Origin: Chloroflexota bacterium | Lineage (GTDB): Bacteria; Chloroflexota; Anaerolineae; Anaerolineales; Anaerolineaceae | Reading direction: 5' to 3' | Assembly (NCBI GenBank): GCA_023406965.1 | Contig: JAEXTI010000090.1 | Coordinates: 1-11,550, forward strand | DNA: 11,550 nt | In this document: one piece after another, positions 1-6,695 of the stretch | Layout: every line of letters begins with the position of its first letter | How positions within the stretch are numbered: position 1 is the first letter of the stretch | Program-made: the position numbers and the translations under genes | Notes under the pieces: model-generated | The model's input: only the letters and a program-made list of their open reading frames with translations | Database searches by the model: none | What the model was told of the DNA's origin: nothing

Positions 1-507
1 GAGATCCACGAGCATGATGAAGGGGTGACCCGGTTGATTGAGCGATTGGCGCGGCACGTGAAGGGGTTGAAGGACGTGCCGGTTTTGATGTCGCCGTATG
101 TGCGCGGGCGTAAGCAATTTGACGACAATCCCATTACGCCGGAAGAGCACGAGGCGCAGTGGGATGAAATCCTGTCCATCTTGGGCGGGTTTGTGGATAC
201 GATTGCCTTCCAGGACGGGCAAGTAGATTTTGCGGAACTACCGGTTTTCATGGAGATCAACACGCGGCTGGCGCGCAAGCACGGGCTGCGCCCGTGGAGC
301 AATGTGGAGAGTTTTGAGCGGGGCATGCCGTTGAATTTCCTGCCAATCGATTGGCGGAATTTGCGCAACAAGATCGAGGTGGCCGAGGCGGGTGGAGTGG
401 AGAAGCTGATTACGTTTGAATTCTCACATTTCATGAGTCCCAATTCGATGTGGCCTTCGGCGCGGATGTTGTATAGACGTTATCAGGAGTATATTGCCCA
501 GGGGTGA
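1..507 (+). CDS. C-terminal part of a DUF4434-like TIM-barrel protein (5' end outside window)
   Basis: The reading frame is open from base 1 and stops with TGA at 505-507, so the gene begins upstream; a GTG at 25 is in frame but has no reason to be the start. About 168 residues are visible. Recognisable stretches are PVLMSPYVRG, a conserved-looking FQDGQ, PWSNVESFE and LITFEFSHFMSPNS near the end. This series of a strand-end SPY, a QDG, a W.N.E.F and a final F.FSH resembles the C-terminal half of DUF4434 proteins, which are predicted glycoside-hydrolase-like (beta/alpha)8 barrels. That assignment is from memory of the family pattern; substrate and reaction are unknown. The acidic residues in QDG and NVESFE would be candidate active-site positions if it is an enzyme. 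A stem-loop follows 17 bases after the stop, and the next gene is convergent, so this is probably the last gene of its transcript. Confidence 0.6.
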   Translation, partial: EIHEHDEGVTRLIERLARHVKGLKDVPVLMSPYVRGRKQFDDNPITPEEHEAQWDEILSILGGFVDTIAFQDGQVDFAELPVFMEINTRLARKHGLRPWSNVESFERGMPLNFLPIDWRNLRNKIEVAEAGGVEKLITFEFSHFMSPNSMWPSARMLYRRYQEYIAQG

Positions 508-524
508 TCCTGGTTTGGAGGCAG

Positions 525-550
525 GGGCGAGGAGTTGGATGGCCTCGCCC
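525..550. terminator. Terminator-like stem-loop after the DUF4434-like gene
   Basis: GGGCGAGG (525-532) pairs perfectly with CCTCGCCC (543-550) around a 10-nt loop, 17 bases after the stop at 507. There is no T-run on either side, so it is not a classical intrinsic terminator. It may end or protect the upstream transcript. Confidence 0.4.
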
Positions 551-570
551 GGATTGGCGCGGGTGGTCTT

Positions 571-659
571 GGAGGGGCGGGTCTTTTATGCGGGGAATGG
601 GTTTAGATCGTTCAAGGCCCTTGTGGGCAGGTTATGTAGAACTACCTGGCAGACCCGCC
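571..659 (-). repeat. Extragenic inverted-repeat element, copy 1 (diverged, opposite orientation)
   Basis: The arms GGCGGGTCT (576-584) and AGACCCGCC (651-659) enclose a core; arm to arm the unit is 84 bp, the same length as the two copies to its right. Its left end (GGAGGGGCGGGTCTT) matches the reverse complement of the right end of the other copies (GTAGGGGCGGGTCTT). Several interior blocks also align better with their reverse complement (TTATGC against TAATGC, GTTCAAGG against TTTGAACG), so I read it as a diverged inverted copy. No protein is encoded. Confidence 0.6.
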
Positions 660-667
660 CGGTGAGG

Positions 668-781
668 CAATCAAGCAGGTCTGGCGCAAACCGGCGGGTC
701 TTGAGGGTGGATGAATGAGTCAAGCCCGCGGAGACGTTCAAAGATGGTTAGCGTGAGCCGGCATTAAAGACCCGCCCCTAC
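668..781 (+). repeat. Extragenic inverted-repeat element, copy 2
   Basis: This is a 114-bp unit nearly identical to 808-920. Arms GGCGGGTCTT (693-702) and AAGACCCGCC (767-776) bound an 84-bp core, preceded by about 25 bp of shared flank starting CAATCA and followed by CCTAC. The core contains a CCCGCGG block and GAGCCGGCATTAAAG next to the right arm. It resembles a small non-autonomous (MITE- or REP-like) intergenic element; transcribed, the arms could fold into a long hairpin. Confidence 0.8.
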
Positions 782-807
782 GGCACGGTTGTGTTGTAGG
801 TGTGGGT

Positions 808-920
808 CAATCAGCAGGTTTGGCGCAAACGGGCGGGTCTTGAGGGTGGATGAATGAGTCAAGCCCGCGGAGGCGTTCAAAGTTGGTCGGCGTGAGCCGG
901 CATTAAAGACCCGCCCCTAC
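808..920 (+). repeat. Extragenic inverted-repeat element, copy 3
   Basis: This 113-bp direct copy of 668-781 differs from it by a one-base deletion in the left flank and a few substitutions (for example GAGGCG for GAGACG, GTTGGTCGG for GATGGTTAG). Arms lie at 832-841 and 906-915, again 84 bp end to end. It ends 13 bases from the stop codon of the minus-strand EamA gene, so it sits where that gene's transcript would end and could act as a terminator or 3' stabiliser. Confidence 0.8.
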
Positions 921-933
921 AAGCGATCACCGC

Positions 934-1356
934 TTACACCGTCAGGACAATAATCCCGGCGATGGTGAGAACGATGCCAATGATGGTCTTAAATGTGAGG
1001 GGTTCGCCGCTGAAAATGATACCCATCAACGCGCCGAAGAGCGGCGAGGTGAAGGCGATGGGCATCACGCGGTTGAGGGGGGCGCCCTTTAACGCCGTGT
1101 AAAAGCACAACATGCCAACGGCTCCGGCGACCACACCGCCACCGATGACCATGTATAAAATGGCCTTGCTGCCGGCCTGGGGCACGGTCTTCCACTGCGG
1201 AAAGCTGACCGCGCCGAGGATAATCAAGGCGCTGATGGTGCGGATAGTGATGCCCATTTGGGGCGAGAGATTGCCGAGGACCAGGCCCTTCTTTTCAAAG
1301 TAGCCGCCCACGCCCCAGCAGATGGCGGTGAGAAGTGCGAAGATTTGGGGTTTCAT
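934..1356 (-). CDS. EamA-family transporter, half-size (single-repeat) membrane protein
   Basis: The protein has 140 residues and five likely membrane helices (about 3-20, 33-52, 66-88, 94-115 and 122-140). The C-terminal half carries the usual EamA pattern: FYTALKGAP, then a Pro-containing helix, a GEPLT turn, and a final GIVLTIAGIIVL helix. Typical EamA/DMT transporters have two such repeats in about 300 residues; this one has a single repeat, as in the COG2510-type small proteins, and would have to work as a dimer. The substrate cannot be told from sequence. The ATG is preceded by GGAGG with a 6-nt spacer, and it overlaps the stop of the upstream desulfurase-like gene by ATGA, so the two are probably co-translated. 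Few charged loop residues are visible, which leaves topology open. Confidence 0.85.
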   Translation of the reverse strand: MKPQIFALLTAICWGVGGYFEKKGLVLGNLSPQMGITIRTISALIILGAVSFPQWKTVPQAGSKAILYMVIGGGVVAGAVGMLCFYTALKGAPLNRVMPIAFTSPLFGALMGIIFSGEPLTFKTIIGIVLTIAGIIVLTV

Positions 1357-2765
1357 TTTTTTCCTCCAAAAGTGAAGAGTTGATCATAATCGACGTGCTG
1401 CACTTTAGGGTGATACTCGCCGGAATGGGGATCCTGGATGTATTCACCCTGGTACTTTCTGCTGCGAATGGCTTGCAGGGCTTCAATCAGGCGATCAATT
1501 TCCCAGTAGTCGTTATATAAACCGAAAGAGATGCGCACCAGACCGGGCACGTCGCGGCGATCGTTGGCCAGGATGCTGTGGCGCACGCGCTGGGCCTCTT
1601 CTTCTGGTACGTGAAGCAGGCTCATCAGGTAGGGGTGGGCGCAGAAGCAGCCGTTGCGCACACCAATATTAAATTCATAGCCAAGAATGGCTGCCACCAG
1701 AAAATGCGAAATGCCTTCCATATATGTAGGAACCACGCCCAGGCGCTCGGCGGCGTGTTTGGGATCTGAATCGCCCAGGATGCGCAGGCCGGGTACCTGG
1801 GGCAGGCGCTCCAGCAAGTAGGCGGTCAGTTCGGCTTCGTGGCGGGCCACGTTTTCCATGCCAATTTCTTGCAACTGGGTGATGGCAGCAGCCAGGGCTA
1901 CCGCGCCCACCGTGTTGGGGCTACCGGCTTCATCGCGTTCAGGTGCGCCGGACCAGTGGACAATATCCAGGCCGACGAACTCCACCTGCCCGCCGCCGCG
2001 ATGATCTGGCTCACCCTGCTCAAAGGTGTCGCGCCGCCCCACCAGCGCGCCGGTGCCGTAGGGCGCGTAGAGCTTGTGGGCCGAGAGTACGACGTAATCG
2101 AGGTGGGCAGGGTCGGAGAGGGGGCGCATGTTGACGCTGCGATGGGGAGCCAGTTGGGCGCAGTCGGCCAGGATGTGAGCGCCGGCGGCATGGGCTTTCT
2201 CGGCTAGGTGGTGGATTGGGTTGAGGTAGCCGGTGACGTTGCTGGCGCCGGTGATTGCCACCAGGGCAATCTGGCCGCGGTATTCGTCCAGGAGCTGGTC
2301 AAAGTGGGCTTCGTCCAGGCGGCCGTCGGGCAGCGTGCGGATGTGTTTGACGGCGGCGGCGTGGCGCCAGGGCAGGTCGTTGGAATGGTGTTCCATGGAG
2401 CTGACCAGAACAACATTGCGCTGCGCCGAAAAGGGGAAGCGCAGCGCAAGGCGATTGATCATCTCGGTGGTGTTTTTGCCGTAGATACAGACGTGATCGG
2501 TTGGGTTCCCACCGACAAATTGGATGACGATCTTGCGAGTGGCTTCAAAAATGTGTGTGGATAATTGGCTTTTAAAACCGGTGCCGCGGTGCACGCTGGA
2601 GTAATTGAGCAAGAAGCGGTGGACGGTTTCTTCCACGGCTTTGAAGGCAGGGGTGGAGGCGGCGTTGTCCAGGTTGGCGTAAATGGAATAGTCGCCGGGC
2701 GCACCAACGGTGGGACGATCTACGCCGACAAACAGGCCGCTGTAGGTGGGAAGGTCACTTTGCAT
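1353..2765 (-). CDS. Class V aminotransferase, cysteine desulfurase / selenocysteine lyase-like
   Basis: This is a 470-residue PLP enzyme of fold type I. Visible landmarks are NLDNAASTP (31-39, N-terminal substrate region), GKNTTEMIN (phosphate-binding turn, 96-104), EHHSND (125-130, with the His that stacks on PLP), GASNVTG (173-179), ADCAQ (Asp201 for the pyridine nitrogen) and SAHKLYAPYGTGAL (Lys231, the Schiff-base lysine). RNGCFCAHP (370-378) places Cys375 where SufS/CsdA enzymes carry the catalytic Cys (RAGHHCAQP in SufS), so sulfur or selenium abstraction from cysteine-type substrates is likely. It is longer than SufS (about 406 residues), with an N-terminal extension of roughly 25 residues and a charged C-terminal tail after about 435. 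There is no suf or isc gene nearby; the downstream partner is an EamA transporter, so a special metabolic role is as likely as Fe-S assembly. AGAGG lies about 9 nt before the ATG. Confidence 0.85.
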   Translation of the reverse strand: MQSDLPTYSGLFVGVDRPTVGAPGDYSIYANLDNAASTPAFKAVEETVHRFLLNYSSVHRGTGFKSQLSTHIFEATRKIVIQFVGGNPTDHVCIYGKNTTEMINRLALRFPFSAQRNVVLVSSMEHHSNDLPWRHAAAVKHIRTLPDGRLDEAHFDQLLDEYRGQIALVAITGASNVTGYLNPIHHLAEKAHAAGAHILADCAQLAPHRSVNMRPLSDPAHLDYVVLSAHKLYAPYGTGALVGRRDTFEQGEPDHRGGGQVEFVGLDIVHWSGAPERDEAGSPNTVGAVALAAAITQLQEIGMENVARHEAELTAYLLERLPQVPGLRILGDSDPKHAAERLGVVPTYMEGISHFLVAAILGYEFNIGVRNGCFCAHPYLMSLLHVPEEEAQRVRHSILANDRRDVPGLVRISFGLYNDYWEIDRLIEALQAIRSRKYQGEYIQDPHSGEYHPKVQHVDYDQLFTFGGKK

Positions 2766-2816
2766 TTTTGATAACCTCTAGAACGACGATCAAAGTTAAG
2801 AGAATGGGGAAAGGGC

Positions 2817-2845
2817 TTGAAAAAGTCCCACAATTCGTTTATACT
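2817..2845 (+). promoter_or_regulatory. Sigma70-type promoter of the dcw cluster
   Basis: A -35 box TTGAAA (2817-2822) and -10 box TATACT (2840-2845) are separated by exactly 17 bp. Transcription would start near 2852, giving a leader of about 130 nt before mraZ. No other position in the 2766-2981 gap matches as well on the plus strand. I could not pick a convincing promoter for the divergent minus-strand operon. Confidence 0.75.
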
Positions 2846-2880
2846 GTGGAAGTAAGTGGTGGTAAGTGGTACGAAGTGGT
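2844..2880 (+). promoter_or_regulatory. MraZ operator: four GTGG repeats with 10-bp period
   Basis: GTGG occurs at 2846, 2856, 2866 and 2876, one helical turn apart. The last three sit in the longer repeat AAGTGGT. MraZ is known to bind short direct repeats upstream of its own gene (TGGGN boxes with 5-nt spacers in E. coli, AAAGTG-type boxes in mollicutes), so spacing and sequence both fit. The array starts inside the -10 box and covers the predicted start site, which suits repression by blocking RNA polymerase. Assignment is by analogy. Confidence 0.8.
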
Positions 2881-2932
2881 AGTAATTTATTGGTGAGCAC
2901 CGCGTAACAGGTAAGTCACGATCATAGATTAG

Positions 2933-2955
2933 AGCGCCGGGAGTGTCCCGGCGTT
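2933..2955 (+). promoter_or_regulatory. Strong hairpin in the mraZ 5' leader
   Basis: CGCCGGGA (2935-2942) pairs with TCCCGGCG (2946-2953) around a GTG loop, extended by a G-U and an A-T pair. No T-run follows. The stem ends 10 bases before the mraZ ribosome binding site. It could stabilise the mRNA, affect initiation, or as DNA be a palindromic protein site. Confidence 0.6.
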
Positions 2956-2965
2956 CCGCGTATCA

Positions 2966-2974
2966 GGGAGAGGT
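2966..2974 (+). promoter_or_regulatory. Ribosome binding site fixing the mraZ start
   Basis: GGGAGAGGT lies 7 nt before the ATG at 2982. The in-frame GTG at 2943 lies in the loop of the leader hairpin and has no such site, so the ATG is preferred. Confidence 0.8.
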
Positions 2975-2981
2975 AGAACGC

Positions 2982-3419
2982 ATGTTCCTTGGGCAGTTTG
3001 AGCACAACATCGACGATAAAGGGCGGCTGATTATCCCGGCCCGCTATCGCGAGCTGCTTGAAAACGGCGCCTACATTACCCAGGGTTTTGAAGAAAACCT
3101 GATGGTGATGACTCCGGAACATTTCTCGATGATCTCTGACAATGTCAATCATATGAGTATGACCGATCCTAAAGCGCGCCAGCTCAAACGGTTGTTCTTC
3201 TCCACGGCAGAAAAGATTGAGGTCGATAAAGTAGGGCGTGTCCTGATCCCGCAGCGACTCCGTGATGTGTTCGGTTTGAGTGGCCCGGTGATGCTGGTGG
3301 GGATGGGGGATTTCTTTGAAATCTGGTCGACCGCCCAGTGGGCCAAACAAAACGAAAATCTGTCGGATGCTGAAGCCAACGAAAGCCGCTTCGCTGCCTT
3401 TGATATCACCACGCGGTAG
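2982..3419 (+). CDS. mraZ: Transcriptional regulator MraZ
   Basis: With the ATG start the protein has 145 residues, the normal MraZ length, and begins with the family-typical MFLGQFEHNIDDKGRL. MraZ has two SpoVT/AbrB-like swapped-hairpin halves, each with a D-x3-R signature; here these are DDKGR (11-15) and DKVGR (82-86), both followed by an IP turn (IIP, LIP). It is a DNA-binding protein that forms rings and regulates the dcw cluster, including its own gene. The four-repeat operator immediately upstream supports autoregulation here. It is the first gene of the cluster, in the conserved position before rsmH, with a 6-bp gap to that gene. The last 20 residues (SDAEANESRFAAFDITTR end) are less conserved in the family. 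Confidence 0.97.
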   Translation: MFLGQFEHNIDDKGRLIIPARYRELLENGAYITQGFEENLMVMTPEHFSMISDNVNHMSMTDPKARQLKRLFFSTAEKIEVDKVGRVLIPQRLRDVFGLSGPVMLVGMGDFFEIWSTAQWAKQNENLSDAEANESRFAAFDITTR

Positions 3420-3425
3420 ATTGGG

Positions 3426-4361
3426 ATGACACTCCCGCCCCACCGCTCAGTACTTTACCACTCCATTATACACGCTTTGCGCCCGTACAGCCCAGGGCGC
3501 TACGTTGACGCAACGGTTGGGGCCGGTGGTCACGCCGCGGGAATCTTGGAAGCCAGCCAGCCGGAGGGGAACCTTCTGGGAATGGACGTGGACCCGCAGG
3601 CGCTGGCCCTGGCAAGCCGGCGCCTTTCTGTCTTCGGTGACCGGGTGACGCTGGTGAAAGCCTCGTACAGCACCCTGCGCGAACAGTTGGACCGGTTGGG
3701 ATGGGAAAGCGTGGACGGTATCCTGCTAGACCTGGGGGTCTCATCCATGCAGATCGATACCCCGGAGCGCGGTTTCTCATTTTTGAGCGACGGGCCCTTG
3801 GATATGCGGTTTGATCCTGAGCAACCCTTCAACGCAGACGACCTGGTGAACCGCTGGGGAGAGCAAGAACTGGCCGATGTGATCTGGCGCTATGGCGAAG
3901 ATCCGCTGGCACGGCGCATTGCCCGGGCGATTTGCCAGGCGCGGCCGCTGAACACCACCTTGGAACTGGCGGCGGTGGTGCTGAAGGCGGCGGGCGGGCG
4001 CAAGGGGCGCATTCACCCAGCCACACGCACCTTCCAGGCGCTGCGGATGGCGGTCAACCGCGAACTGCAAACCATCGAAGCCGTGCTGCCTCAAGCGGTG
4101 AATGCCCTGGAGCCCGGCGGGCGGTTGGCGGTGATTTCCTTCCACTCGCTGGAGGACCGGTTGGTGAAGCAGTACTTCCGGCGTGAAGGCCGGGACTGCA
4201 TTTGCCCTCCAGAGCAGCCGGTTTGCACCTGCGGGCATTTCGCCAGTTTGAAAGAGGTCAACCGCCATCCCATTGAAGCCGACGAGACTGAAATTGCTGA
4301 GAACCCGCGATCGCGAAGCGCAAAACTGAGGGTGGCCGAGAAATTGGCCGGGTTGGCATGA
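3426..4361 (+). CDS. rsmH: 16S rRNA (cytosine(1402)-N(4))-methyltransferase RsmH (MraW)
   Basis: This 311-residue SAM-dependent methyltransferase modifies the N4 of C1402 in the ribosomal decoding centre. The order of motifs is that of the family: HRSVLYHSI at the N-terminus, the SAM-binding DATVGAGGH (28-36), MDVDPQAL (53-60), DLGVSSMQID (102-111), RGFSFLSDGPLDMRFD (115-130), TFQALRMAVNREL (202-214), ISFHSLEDRLVK (237-248) and the final RSRSAKLRVAEK. A Cys cluster CICPPEQPVCTCG (258-270) could hold a zinc ion and is common in RsmH proteins. It starts 6 bp after mraZ without a strong ribosome binding site (only TTGGG touching the ATG), so translation is probably coupled to mraZ. The gene is a standard second member of dcw clusters. 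Confidence 0.97.
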   Translation: MTLPPHRSVLYHSIIHALRPYSPGRYVDATVGAGGHAAGILEASQPEGNLLGMDVDPQALALASRRLSVFGDRVTLVKASYSTLREQLDRLGWESVDGILLDLGVSSMQIDTPERGFSFLSDGPLDMRFDPEQPFNADDLVNRWGEQELADVIWRYGEDPLARRIARAICQARPLNTTLELAAVVLKAAGGRKGRIHPATRTFQALRMAVNRELQTIEAVLPQAVNALEPGGRLAVISFHSLEDRLVKQYFRREGRDCICPPEQPVCTCGHFASLKEVNRHPIEADETEIAENPRSRSAKLRVAEKLAGLA

Positions 4362-4406
4362 GATTTGCACGAAACAGGATAGAGACTTTTACAAGGAGAT
4401 GAGATT

Positions 4407-4883
4407 GTGACGATCAAGAACCGCCTGAAACAGGCCTACAAACAAGCTCCCTGGCGTCTCCATACGCAGAAGGGTGTCTTGTTCTTGATTGCGGCAATCC
4501 TCGGCGCCTCTATCCTGTGGATTATGGTCACCGTGTCGGTGGAGGCTTCGTCCGCCGGCCTGGAAATCCAGTACTTGAACAGTTTACGGGATGAGTATGA
4601 GCGGGGAAATGCCAGTAAGGTCACTGAGATTGCGAAACTGAGTTCTGCTGCCCGGCTGGCAGAGCGGGCCAAGGAACTCGGCTTCGTTCATGCGACCAGC
4701 GCTCAAATCAGCTATGTGTATGTAGATGGGTACACGGGCCGGACCGCCAAAGTTTCGGCGCAGCCCCCCGGCGCAGACCTGCCGCCGGTTTTAATCCGGC
4801 CCGAGTACACTGTGTCGCTTTCAGAATGGCTGATGAAAGAGATTGTCAAACTTAATGAGCAATCCTTAGGGGTGTCCCCATGA
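4407..4883 (+). CDS. ftsL: FtsL-like bitopic septum protein
   Basis: The protein has 158 residues. It has a basic cytoplasmic start (about 1-22), one membrane helix (about 23-45), then a charged helical region (about 50-92) ending in SAARLAERAKELGF, which matches the FtsL/DivIC pattern in which a helix is followed by a leucine-rich E.A..LG(M/F) turn. FtsL bridges FtsQ/DivIB and the FtsW-FtsI synthase in the divisome, and its place between rsmH and ftsI is the usual one. FtsL is poorly conserved, so the call rests on topology, this motif and synteny. It is longer than typical FtsL (about 90-120 residues): the tail from about 100 includes a proline-rich stretch and a probable amphipathic helix (SLSEWLMKEIVKL). 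GTG start with AAGGAGA 7 nt upstream; its stop overlaps the next start by ATGA. Confidence 0.8.
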   Translation: MTIKNRLKQAYKQAPWRLHTQKGVLFLIAAILGASILWIMVTVSVEASSAGLEIQYLNSLRDEYERGNASKVTEIAKLSSAARLAERAKELGFVHATSAQISYVYVDGYTGRTAKVSAQPPGADLPPVLIRPEYTVSLSEWLMKEIVKLNEQSLGVSP

Positions 4884-6679
4884 AACAGACCTCATTTTTC
4901 CGGTTCCGCTTTATTGGAGGCGCGCTAACTCTGGCGGGCCTATTCGTTTTTATATGGATGATCCGTTTGCTGAACAATGAAGATGCCCGACAGCTTGTTT
5001 TGGAGGGCAAGGATATTCAGACCAGGACCGAAATTGTTATGCCGGTGCGCGGTTCGATCTACGACAAGTGGGGGCACCTGCTGGCGGGTAACGTAGAAGT
5101 CTATGATATCTATGCCGAAGTGCGTAATGTGAGCGACGCGGATACCATAGCCACCACGCTGGCATCGGTGTTGGGCGTGAAACAGTCCGAGATTCGTAAC
5201 AAGTTGCTCGATCCAGGGCTCAATGAAGATGGATACAAAATTGTTGACGTGAAACTGGCAGAATTTGTGACCAGCGAGCAACGCGAGCAGATTTTGGCGA
5301 TTGAGAAGGATCTGGATGAAGAGGCAAAAACCCTACGCTTGCGCAAGGGTGAGGTTGCCCCGAACCTGAACGGGATAAGGTTTGAGCCTTTAATGCTCCG
5401 CACCTATCCCGAAGGGATGTTGGGTTCGAATATCATCGGCTTTTACAACTTCAAGCAGCGTGAAAATGCTTCGGGCGTGTACGGGGTGGAAGAAAAATAC
5501 AACCGCCTTCTCATGGGCACGCCCGTCCGCAAAGAGTTTACGAGCGACCCGCATTTGATGGACGAAACGCAGAGCGAACAGATTCCGCCCGGAGCCAACT
5601 TGGTTTTGACTATCGACCGGGACATTCAGTCGATGGCAGAGCGAGTGGCGGACGAGGCGATGGAATCGTCGGGTTCCGAATCGGCCACGATCCTGATTAT
5701 GGATCCTGAAACGGGCGATATTTTGGCGATGGCCGTCACCCCGCGGTTGAACCCCAACGAGTACTGGGAGTTAGCGGATGTCTTCCCCGACCCTACCACG
5801 CCTTATAACCGCGCGGTTGAGTTGACCTATGAGCCGGGCTCAATTTTCAAGGTGCTCACCATGGCCGCCGCGCTGGATTCGGGCACGGTGCGGCCAGAGA
5901 CAGACTTTTTGGATACCGGTGTGTATTACATTGGCGGGGTTGGCATTCATAACTGGGATTGGGGCGCCTGGGGCCCGCAGACCATGACCACATGCATGCA
6001 GCACTCGTTGAATGTGTGCCTTGCCTGGGTGGCGGACCAGATGGGGCCGACCGTGTTCTATAGCTACCTGGAGAAATTTGGCATCGGTCACACCACGGGC
6101 GTGGATCTGGCCGGTGAGGTAAGCAGCCCGCTTTTGGTGCAGGGTGACACTGATTGGTATCCGATCAACCTCGGCACCAATTCGTATGGGCAGGGCGTGG
6201 CGGTCTCGCCGTTGCAAATCACTTCGGCCATCGCCTCGGTGGCGAATGACGGCAAGATGATGATGCCGCGTGTGCTGAAGACCGTCATCGACAATGGCGA
6301 GGAATATAGCAACCCGCCCCAGGTCATCGGTACGCCCATCTCCGCCGAGACGGCGCACACCTTGACTGAAATGCTGCACGTTTCGCTCAAAGAAGAATCT
6401 TCCGAGGCGCTGGTGGAGGGTTACAGTGTGGCAGGAAAAACCGGCACCGCCTCCATTCCAGGGCCGGGTGGATACTTGTCCAATGCGACCAATGCCTCGT
6501 TCATCGGTTGGGGACCGGTAGATGATCCAAAATTCATCGTTTATGTGTGGCTGGAAGAGCCGGATGGTGAATGGGGTTCGGTTGTGGCGGCCCCGGTGTT
6601 CAGCCAGGTGGTAAGTGAACTGGTAGTTTTGATGGATCTGCCTCCCGATCAAATTCGGGAGCAGATAGCCGGAAACTAA
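4880..6679 (+). CDS. ftsI: Class B penicillin-binding protein, septal transpeptidase (FtsI/PBP2-like)
   Basis: This 599-residue D,D-transpeptidase cross-links peptidoglycan at the septum with FtsW. A membrane helix at about 10-30 anchors it. The pedestal domain starts with MPVRGSIYDKWGHLLA (54-69), the RG-x-I-x-D-(R/K) motif of class B PBPs. The transpeptidase domain carries all three active-site motifs: SIFK (321-324, nucleophile Ser321), SLN (376-378) and KTG (520-522), with the usual YEPGSIFK and GKTGTA surroundings. The protein ends soon after this domain, so there are no C-terminal PASTA domains. Residues 100-165 of the pedestal are charged and variable. It begins inside the ftsL stop codon (ATGA), which implies translational coupling and keeps the two divisome partners at matched levels. 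murF follows 16 bp downstream. Confidence 0.95.
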   Translation: MKQTSFFRFRFIGGALTLAGLFVFIWMIRLLNNEDARQLVLEGKDIQTRTEIVMPVRGSIYDKWGHLLAGNVEVYDIYAEVRNVSDADTIATTLASVLGVKQSEIRNKLLDPGLNEDGYKIVDVKLAEFVTSEQREQILAIEKDLDEEAKTLRLRKGEVAPNLNGIRFEPLMLRTYPEGMLGSNIIGFYNFKQRENASGVYGVEEKYNRLLMGTPVRKEFTSDPHLMDETQSEQIPPGANLVLTIDRDIQSMAERVADEAMESSGSESATILIMDPETGDILAMAVTPRLNPNEYWELADVFPDPTTPYNRAVELTYEPGSIFKVLTMAAALDSGTVRPETDFLDTGVYYIGGVGIHNWDWGAWGPQTMTTCMQHSLNVCLAWVADQMGPTVFYSYLEKFGIGHTTGVDLAGEVSSPLLVQGDTDWYPINLGTNSYGQGVAVSPLQITSAIASVANDGKMMMPRVLKTVIDNGEEYSNPPQVIGTPISAETAHTLTEMLHVSLKEESSEALVEGYSVAGKTGTASIPGPGGYLSNATNASFIGWGPVDDPKFIVYVWLEEPDGEWGSVVAAPVFSQVVSELVVLMDLPPDQIREQIAGN

Positions 6680-6695
6680 GAGGAGTAGAAACGAC

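Noticed and set aside
494..718. Plus-strand 74-codon open frame overlapping the DUF4434-like gene end and the repeats
   Set aside because: It runs through the stem-loop and repeat units, has no ribosome binding site and no protein-like composition; it is chance openness in GC-rich DNA.
668..920. Possible CRISPR array
   Set aside because: Only two long near-identical units with no short repeat-spacer periodicity and no cas genes.
2766..2816. Promoter for the minus-strand desulfurase operon
   Set aside because: Only weak matches (such as TTTCAA with TAACTT at 18 bp) could be found; not strong enough to annotate.
2943..2981. GTG start for mraZ 13 codons upstream
   Set aside because: It lies in the loop of the leader hairpin, has no ribosome binding site, and adds residues absent from the family; the ATG at 2982 has GGGAGAGGT and the conserved MFLGQF start.
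2846..2981. Possible riboswitch in the mraZ leader
   Set aside because: About 130 nt with one simple hairpin; I see no conserved aptamer core.
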